A stretch of 20,678 bases of DNA from Spirochaetaceae bacterium. GTDB taxonomy: Bacteria > Spirochaetota > Spirochaetia > B11-G9. Numbering within the stretch: position 1 is the first letter of the stretch; every line of letters begins with the position of its first letter. Below the pieces are notes generated by a model that worked only from the letters and a program-made list of their open reading frames with translations, searched no databases and was not told where the DNA came from. Where the stretch lies: positions 1-20,678 of the forward strand of contig JAUVLL010000011.1 of the NCBI GenBank assembly GCA_030600745.1, given 5' to 3'. Of the stretch, positions 15,951-20,678 are shown piece by piece. Made by a program: the position numbers and the translations under genes.

Positions 15951-17186
15951 TTACATATTCGTAAAAAAAGGACTGTCAGTAGATGGAACAGTCCTTTTTT
16001 TATGTTCGCTTTTAATTTTTAAAATTGAATCAAGAATACTGACTGCTTTATCGATATCCCCTTCTGTAATGATTAATGGGGGGACAAAACGTACTACAGA
16101 AGAACCGGCTGTTGCCAGTAAAAGCCCATTTTCTCTGCATTTAGTTACAATTTCTACTGCGGGTACTGTAAGCTCTATTCCCAGCATTAGTCCCAGACCT
16201 CTGACTTCTTTAATAATATTGTACTTGTTTTTAAGGTTATTCAGTTGTTCTTTGAGGTAAGCTGCTACTTCCTGAATATGCTCAAGGAGATTATTATCAA
16301 CCAGTTCAGTTAACACTGCATTAGCTCCAGCGCAAACCAGCGGATTGCCTCCGAAAGTAGCAGCATGATCTCCTGGTTCAAACCGGTTAAAGGCTTCTGT
16401 TGAAAGTATGGCTCCAATTGGCAGCCCACCTCCAAGACCCTTTGCCAGGCAGATGATGTCCGGATAAACGTTAAAATGTTCATGGGCAAAAAGATGACCT
16501 GTTCGTCCCATTCCACACTGAACTTCATCAAAAATAAGAACAATATTCTCTTTAGTACATAGTTCACGAATCTTTTCAAGATATTCCTGGTTTGCAGGAT
16601 AGATTCCACCTTCTCCCTGTACGGGCTCAATAATAATTGCACATGTTTCGGCGTCTACTTTTTTTTCCAGATCGGTGAAATCATTGAAATTTACAAAAGT
16701 TATTCCCGGAAGCAGCGGCAGAAATGATTCCTGATACTTCATCTGTCCTGTTAAGGATAATGATCCTGTTGTTCTTCCATGAAAAGACTTATCCATTGCA
16801 ATTATCTTCCAGGCACCATTTTTTTGTTTTTTCCCAATTTTCCTGGCAAGTTTTAAGGCTGCTTCAACCGATTCGGTTCCACTGTTGCAGAAGAAAGCTT
16901 TATCGAAGTGACTGTTTGATACAAGTTTATCGGCCAGTTCTATCTGCTGTTCGTTGTAAAAAAGATTGGAATAGTGGATAATTTTATGAAGCTGTTCCTC
17001 TACAGCATTGTTAAATTCGGAGTGATTATGCCCAAGGGAATTTACTGCAATCCCTGCGAGAAAATCAAGATATTCTTTCCCTTCACTGTCTTTCACATAA
17101 CATCCGTCTCCGGATACCAGTGAAATGGGTATTGAATTGTAGGTATGCATAAGTACCTTGCTTGCTTTTTGCTGTATCAATTCCAT
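15951..17186 (-). CDS. argD: acetylornithine aminotransferase
   Basis: This PLP-dependent enzyme converts N-acetylglutamate semialdehyde to N2-acetylornithine with glutamate as amino donor. The 411-residue product shows the class-III aminotransferase features: CNSGTESVEAALKLAR (phosphate-binding region), SFHGRT, EPVQGEGG, FDEVQCGMGRTG with Asp220 (binds the pyridine nitrogen), and the Schiff-base Lys249 in CLAKGLGGGLPIGA. Its ATG overlaps the argB stop by one base (TAATG), so translation is coupled. The body of the enzyme ends near ILDSILKI. The last 18 or so residues (SEHKKRTVPSTDSPFFTNM) are an extension encoded largely by the terminator hairpin. Because that terminator precedes the stop codon, part of the mRNA may lack a stop. 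Close relatives (ornithine or succinylornithine aminotransferases) are possible, but the operon makes argD the clear choice. Confidence 0.95.
   Translation of the reverse strand: MELIQQKASKVLMHTYNSIPISLVSGDGCYVKDSEGKEYLDFLAGIAVNSLGHNHSEFNNAVEEQLHKIIHYSNLFYNEQQIELADKLVSNSHFDKAFFCNSGTESVEAALKLARKIGKKQKNGAWKIIAMDKSFHGRTTGSLSLTGQMKYQESFLPLLPGITFVNFNDFTDLEKKVDAETCAIIIEPVQGEGGIYPANQEYLEKIRELCTKENIVLIFDEVQCGMGRTGHLFAHEHFNVYPDIICLAKGLGGGLPIGAILSTEAFNRFEPGDHAATFGGNPLVCAGANAVLTELVDNNLLEHIQEVAAYLKEQLNNLKNKYNIIKEVRGLGLMLGIELTVPAVEIVTKCRENGLLLATAGSSVVRFVPPLIITEGDIDKAVSILDSILKIKSEHKKRTVPSTDSPFFTNM
15963..16001. terminator. strong bidirectional intrinsic terminator, inside the 3' end of argD
   Basis: A perfect 14-base stem (15963-15976 with 15988-16001) has GGACTGT/ACAGTCC at its core, flanked by A7 on one side and T7 on the other, with an 11-base loop. 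It works on paper in both directions: for the 56-residue protein gene on the + strand (stop at 15876) and for the arg operon on the - strand. On the - strand the T-run (15969-15963) comes before the argD stop codon (15953-15951). Confidence 0.9.
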
Positions 17187-18052
17187 TATTGTTCCTTCTG
17201 AATTATTGTTCCGATTCCTTTCTTTGTAAATATTTCCAGTAGTATTGAATGTTCCACTCTACCATCCAGTATATGAACTGAGGATACACCCGAATTTACT
17301 GCGTTTACTGCAAAATCTACCTTTGGTATCATACCATCCTTTATTGTGCCTTCCTTTTTCATTTTTTCTATTTCTTTAAGAGTGGTCTGGTGGATTAAAG
17401 ATTTTTCATCTTCGATATTGTTCAGAATACCGGGGATATCAGATAGATATATCAACTTCTGTGCTTTAAGAGCAGAAGCAACAGCAGAGGCCGCCATATC
17501 TGCATTAATATTATATGTATTCCCATTCAAATCGGAAGATATTGGAGCTATAACTGGTGTATATCCGGTATTGAGAAGTATTTCCAGCAAACTTGTATCT
17601 GTATTTGTAAGAGTTCCTACATATCCCAGATCACCGCTATCTGTTAGAAGTTTCTTTGCAGTAAACAAATTACCGTCTTTACCCGAAATACCAACCGCAT
17701 TAATATTATGAGCAGCTAATAGATTAACTATGCCCTTATTCACACCACCGGAAAGGACCATTTCTACGGTTTCCATGGTTTCCCGGTCTGTAATACGCAT
17801 TCCATTAACAAATTCAGTTTTTTTACCTATGCGGTCAAGCATCTTATTGATTGCCGGACCGCCGCCATGGACTATAACCGGCTTCATCCCTACAAATTTC
17901 ATAAGAACAATATCTTCTATTACTTTCTCACGCATTGCCTCATCAGTCATAGCACTCCCACCATATTTAATAACGACTATCTTCCCGTTGAATTCTTTTA
18001 TATACGGCAGAGCTTCAATAAGGACACTCGCTTTTTCAATATATTTTTCCAT
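17186..18052 (-). CDS. argB: acetylglutamate kinase
   Basis: This amino-acid kinase family enzyme phosphorylates N-acetylglutamate, the second step of ornithine synthesis and in many bacteria the arginine-inhibited one. The 288-residue length is normal. Seen are IVVIKYGGSAM (ATP-binding Lys29 and Gly pair), VIVHGGGPAINKMLDRIG (substrate-binding loop), the NGMRITD segment, VGISGKDGNL, NINADMAASAVASAL, YLSDIPGIL and the C-terminal GMIPKVDFA strand. The long N-terminal helix (EKYIEKASVLIEALPYIKEF) is the type found in hexameric, arginine-sensitive forms, so feedback inhibition at this step is likely (inference). AGAGGA lies 8 bases before the ATG. Gaps are 14 bases to argJ and minus one base to argD. 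Confidence 0.97.
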   Translation of the reverse strand: MEKYIEKASVLIEALPYIKEFNGKIVVIKYGGSAMTDEAMREKVIEDIVLMKFVGMKPVIVHGGGPAINKMLDRIGKKTEFVNGMRITDRETMETVEMVLSGGVNKGIVNLLAAHNINAVGISGKDGNLFTAKKLLTDSGDLGYVGTLTNTDTSLLEILLNTGYTPVIAPISSDLNGNTYNINADMAASAVASALKAQKLIYLSDIPGILNNIEDEKSLIHQTTLKEIEKMKKEGTIKDGMIPKVDFAVNAVNSGVSSVHILDGRVEHSILLEIFTKKGIGTIIQKEQ

Positions 18053-18066
18053 CGCTTTTTCCTCTA

Positions 18067-19287
18067 TCAGGTATGATAATCAGCATTTATTTTGACATAA
18101 TCATAACTAAGATCGCATCCCCATGCTGTTGCTGAAGAATTTCCATCTTCTATATTTATGGTTATGTAAACATCTTTTTGTTTAAGGATTGCTGCGGCAG
18201 AACCTTCATCAAAGTGATGAGGTGCCCCATTCTGCATAACACAAACGTATCCGGGAGCCCCCTGGAAATAAACAGATACTTTTTTGGGGTTGAAACTTGC
18301 ACCTGAATATCCCATAGCTGCAATAATTCTTCCCCAGTTGGGGTCACCGCCGAAAACTGCCGTTTTTACGAGGCTTGAACCAATAACAGTTTTTGCAATT
18401 TTCCGAGCGTCCTCTTTAGTGGTACAACCGTTTACTTCCACTTCCAGCAGTTTTGTAGCCCCTTCACCATCTCTTGCAATGGCTTTTGCCAGGTACTTAC
18501 TTAAATTAAATAATGCATTGGAAAAAAGTTTTAAATCTTCATCATCTTCTAGTATGGGAGCATTGTCGGCTTCACCGTTCGCCATTACCAAAACCATATC
18601 GTTTGTACTGGTATCACCATCTACACTGATCATGTTAAAGGTCTTGTTTACACTATAGTCCAATGTTTTTTGAAGAAGCTGCTGATCAATATTCACATCA
18701 GTTAAAACAAACCCCAGCATAGTGGCCATATTGGGATGAATCATTCCGGACCCCTTTGCAATACCGGAAATTATCACATCTTTATCTTTTATTTTTATTG
18801 TCACACTTACAAATTTTTCACTTGTATCAGTTGTTAGAATTGCTCTTCCTGCACTTTGAAAACCTTCGGAGCTTGAATCAAGTAACGGTGCATTGGTAGT
18901 AATCGCCTCTAACATATTATCCATTGGAAGATTTACACCAATGACACCTGTAGATGCTGTTAATACGGAATTGCTGTCAATTTTAAGCAAAGATGCAAGA
19001 CGGTCAGCAAGATTGCTGTTATCCATATCCCCTTTTTCTCCTGTGCATGCATTGGCATTCCCGCTGTTTACAAGAATAGAGTTTATGGTATTCCCTTTTT
19101 TAAGCAATTCTTTGTTTCTGTCAACACATGCCGCTTTTACTCTGTTTTTTGTAAAAACTCCTGCAAAAACAGAAGGTTTTTCACTAAAAATAACAGCCAT
19201 GTCAGGATTTTCTTTTTTTATTTTTCCTATAAATCCTATAGATTTAAAACCTTTAGGCAAAACATATTTATCAGTTTGTAGTTTCAT
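18067..19287 (-). CDS. argJ: glutamate N-acetyltransferase / amino-acid acetyltransferase (ArgJ)
   Basis: ArgJ transfers the acetyl group from acetylornithine back to glutamate, which makes the pathway cyclic. Bifunctional forms also use acetyl-CoA. The 406-residue precursor cleaves itself into two chains at the conserved Ala-Thr bond, seen here at residues 188-189 in MIHPNMATMLGFVLTD. Thr189 becomes the nucleophile. Other family segments are VNSGNANACTG, ASTGVIGVNLPM, SVDGDTSTNDMV, ARDGEGATKLLEV and DPNWGRIIAAMGYSG. The protein is full length with an intact processing site. Whether it is mono- or bifunctional cannot be told here. No argA or argE is in the window, and a monofunctional ArgJ would need a separate acetylating enzyme. 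A GAGGTAGGG ribosome site precedes the ATG and the argC stop is 12 bases upstream. Confidence 0.97.
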   Translation of the reverse strand: MKLQTDKYVLPKGFKSIGFIGKIKKENPDMAVIFSEKPSVFAGVFTKNRVKAACVDRNKELLKKGNTINSILVNSGNANACTGEKGDMDNSNLADRLASLLKIDSNSVLTASTGVIGVNLPMDNMLEAITTNAPLLDSSSEGFQSAGRAILTTDTSEKFVSVTIKIKDKDVIISGIAKGSGMIHPNMATMLGFVLTDVNIDQQLLQKTLDYSVNKTFNMISVDGDTSTNDMVLVMANGEADNAPILEDDEDLKLFSNALFNLSKYLAKAIARDGEGATKLLEVEVNGCTTKEDARKIAKTVIGSSLVKTAVFGGDPNWGRIIAAMGYSGASFNPKKVSVYFQGAPGYVCVMQNGAPHHFDEGSAAAILKQKDVYITINIEDGNSSATAWGCDLSYDYVKINADYHT

Positions 19288-19299
19288 CTTTCCCTACCT

Positions 19300-20340
19300 C
19301 TAAATTATAGTTGGAACAGCATTAAGACCTGAATCTTCCTGTATTCCAAACATCAGGTTCATATTCTGAACAGCCTGGCCTGCAGCTCCCTTTACAAGAT
19401 TGTCAATTGCCGCAACAGCAATAACCCGTTTCGTTCTTGGATCTGTTTTAATCCCAATATCGACAAAGTTGGAGTTTCTAACAAATCTGGTTTCCGGAAA
19501 GCTGTCCTGTGAATAAATACGAATAAATTTCTCATCTTTGTAGTATTCTTTATATATTTCAATAATTTCATTAGATTTTATATCTTTTATAAGGGAAGCG
19601 TAGGATGTCGTAAGTATTCCTCTATTCATGGGAACAAGATGAGGAGTGAAAGATAATATAATATCCTTTCCGGCAATAGCAGACAGCTCCTGTTCAATCT
19701 CCGGGGTATGCCTGTGAGTACCAATACCGTATGCTTTAAACGATTCATTGCTTTCGGGGAAAAGGGTTGGCAGGCTTAAAGATCTGCCTGAACCGGAGAC
19801 ACCGGATTTTGCATCTATTATTATAGTAGAATTATCGATTATTTTATTAGCTACCAAGGGTGCCAGACTTGTTATTGAACAAGTTGTATAACATCCCGGG
19901 TTTGCCACAATACGGGCATGTTTAATCTTATCTCTGTTTAATTCACATAAACCGTAAACTGCTTCTTCAAGAAACTGAGGTGCGCTGTGTTTGACTTTAT
20001 ACCAGCTTTTATAGGTATCTTTATCTTTTAGTCTGAAATCTGCTCCGATATCAATGATTTTTGTTTTTTCAAGGAGCTCTTCTGATATCTGTCCGGCTGC
20101 CAAACCATGGGGCAGGGCAAAAAAGATAACATCACAATCATCAGCCATTTGCTGTGCGTTCAGTTCTGCAAGTTTTTTATCCAGAATTCCTGTAAAATTA
20201 TGATAAACTTCAGATAATTTCTTGCCTGCATAACTGCGGGAGGATAGATGGATAATCTCCACTTTTGGATGATTGTAGAGCAGCCGGATTAACTCATGCC
20301 CGGCGTAGCCTGTTGCTCCAATAATACCTACTTTAATCAT
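19300..20340 (-). CDS. argC: N-acetyl-gamma-glutamyl-phosphate reductase
   Basis: This NADPH-dependent enzyme reduces N-acetylglutamyl phosphate to the semialdehyde. With the start at 20340 it has 346 residues, the family norm. The Rossmann motif GATGYAGHELIRLL begins at residue 8, and the catalytic Cys150 is in VANPGCYTT. SGVSGSGRSL, GIGTHRHTPEIEQ and FTPHLVPMNRGI follow. The frame stays open to ATGs at 20397 and 20409, but both lie at or upstream of the -10 of the operon's promoter and would add residues before the natural MIKVGIIGA start, so 20340 is chosen. A GGGAG sits about 14 bases before the ATG, a little far. This is the first gene of argC-argJ-argB-argD. Confidence 0.96.
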   Translation of the reverse strand: MIKVGIIGATGYAGHELIRLLYNHPKVEIIHLSSRSYAGKKLSEVYHNFTGILDKKLAELNAQQMADDCDVIFFALPHGLAAGQISEELLEKTKIIDIGADFRLKDKDTYKSWYKVKHSAPQFLEEAVYGLCELNRDKIKHARIVANPGCYTTCSITSLAPLVANKIIDNSTIIIDAKSGVSGSGRSLSLPTLFPESNESFKAYGIGTHRHTPEIEQELSAIAGKDIILSFTPHLVPMNRGILTTSYASLIKDIKSNEIIEIYKEYYKDEKFIRIYSQDSFPETRFVRNSNFVDIGIKTDPRTKRVIAVAAIDNLVKGAAGQAVQNMNLMFGIQEDSGLNAVPTII

Positions 20341-20379
20341 GTTATTTTCAGTTTCTCCCTGGGGATATGATATATATAT

Positions 20380-20409
20380 ATGATAAGTTTTACTCATCCT
20401 GACTGTCAA
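20380..20409 (-). promoter_or_regulatory. sigma70-type promoter of the argCJBD operon
   Basis: Reading the minus strand, TTGACA (20409-20404), an 18-base spacer and TATCAT (20385-20380): a perfect -35 and a 5-of-6 -10. Transcription would start in the TA-repeat near 20373, giving a leader of about 33 bases before the argC ATG at 20340. Confidence 0.65.
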
Positions 20410-20425
20410 TTGGAATCCGCCAATT
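20408..20425. promoter_or_regulatory. operator-like dyad at the argC promoter
   Basis: A perfect 6-base inverted repeat, AATTGG (20408-20413), 6 bases, CCAATT (20420-20425). It lies immediately upstream of the argC -35 and overlaps it by two bases. It does not look like the ArgR/AhrC box (TGAAT with ATTCA arms), so if it is an operator the regulator would be of another kind. A link to arginine control is only inferred from position. Confidence 0.3.
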
Positions 20426-20452
20426 TAATAATTACATAATTTAATGAGGGGA

Positions 20453-20678
20453 TTAGATTTTTTTTGAACGCTCATCGATCAAATACTTTCGGAGTTGTAG
20501 TTCTCCCCGCATAACATAAAGTATATATACATTGTTTTGATCATAACGATAAAAAACACGGCATGGCCCAACAATGATTTCCCGATACAATGAGTTATTC
20601 AACTCGGGAGGTATACAACCGGATTCAGGAAACATCTCAAGATGTTCAATATTAGAGAATACTTTTTTAATTAATTTT
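20453..20678 (-). CDS. RelE/ParE-family toxin, C-terminal part (5' end outside window)
   Basis: This is probably the toxin of a type II toxin-antitoxin pair; RelE members cleave mRNA on the ribosome and ParE members act on gyrase. The frame is open to the right edge, so the in-frame ATG at 20635 is internal. The translation from the edge begins KLIKKVFSNIEHLEMFPESG, followed by IPPELNNSLYREIIVGPCRV and then FYRYDQNNVYILYVMRGELQ. This is the typical second half of the family: the helix with FPESG, the YREIIVGPYRVFYR strand (Cys for the usual Tyr here), and the VYIL strand with a basic end (LRKYLIDERSKK). An antitoxin gene, if present, would lie beyond the right edge. No terminator is visible after its stop, 43 bases from the argC promoter. 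Confidence 0.85.
   Translation of the reverse strand, partial: KLIKKVFSNIEHLEMFPESGCIPPELNNSLYREIIVGPCRVFYRYDQNNVYILYVMRGELQLRKYLIDERSKKI

Noticed and set aside
17346..19303. Several open frames on the + strand opposite argB and argJ
   Set aside because: They mirror conserved enzymes, have no ribosome sites, and their translations are low-complexity Ser/Ile/Phe-rich antisense products.
20341..20409. Longer N-terminus (23 extra residues) for ArgC
   Set aside because: It lies over the operon's promoter and precedes the conserved start of the Rossmann fold. 346 residues is the usual length.

Overview
The window looks like chromosomal core DNA of a low-GC, diderm bacterium, most likely a spirochaete. 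The pointers are a lipoprotein with a relaxed Ile-Ile-Ser-Cys lipobox, secreted TPR-like and LysM/LytM proteins, a DUF115 (MAF-like) protein next to a membrane-anchored parvulin, and soluble receiver-first kinases. None is diagnostic alone, so the phylum call is an inference. There is no insertion sequence, phage gene or CRISPR array. Coding density is high and no gene-free stretch exceeds about 165 bases.

Region 1 (1-9864, + strand) is one long co-directional run: the 3' part of ftsH; a secreted repeat protein with Asp/Asn-Gly (EF-hand-like) motifs; a lipoprotein HtrA-type serine protease; a three-gene signalling set (receiver-PAS-histidine kinase, NarL/LuxR response regulator, receiver-kinase-receiver hybrid); and lepA. 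The theme up to the protease is envelope quality control. Neither kinase has a membrane segment, and both begin with a receiver, so the set looks like a cytosolic phospho-network with a single DNA-binding output.

Region 2 (9861-13012, - strand) holds a membrane-anchored PpiC/SurA-type peptidyl-prolyl isomerase followed by a DUF115 protein. It converges on lepA, and the two genes share a palindromic TTAA as their stop codons. Its promoter lies back to back with the promoter of a tRNA-Pro(CGG) gene.

Region 3 (13109-15283, + strand) has tRNA-Pro, a LysM/degenerate-LytM NlpD-like protein, uridine kinase, and a secreted acidic protein whose tail has an aromatic residue every fourth position. yidD (- strand) follows. 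A strongly signalled gene for an unrecognised 56-residue basic protein (15706-15876) comes next, with its own promoter, an operator-like dyad and a terminator.

Region 4 (15951-20409, - strand) is an arginine operon, transcribed argC-argJ-argB-argD, giving the complete acetyl-cycle from N-acetylglutamate to ornithine. Its promoter and a dyad can be read directly. At its far end the strong bidirectional terminator lies inside the last codons of argD, before the stop codon, so terminated transcripts should be non-stop mRNAs. This is the most unusual observation in the window. A RelE/ParE-type toxin gene, cut by the right edge, lies upstream of argC.
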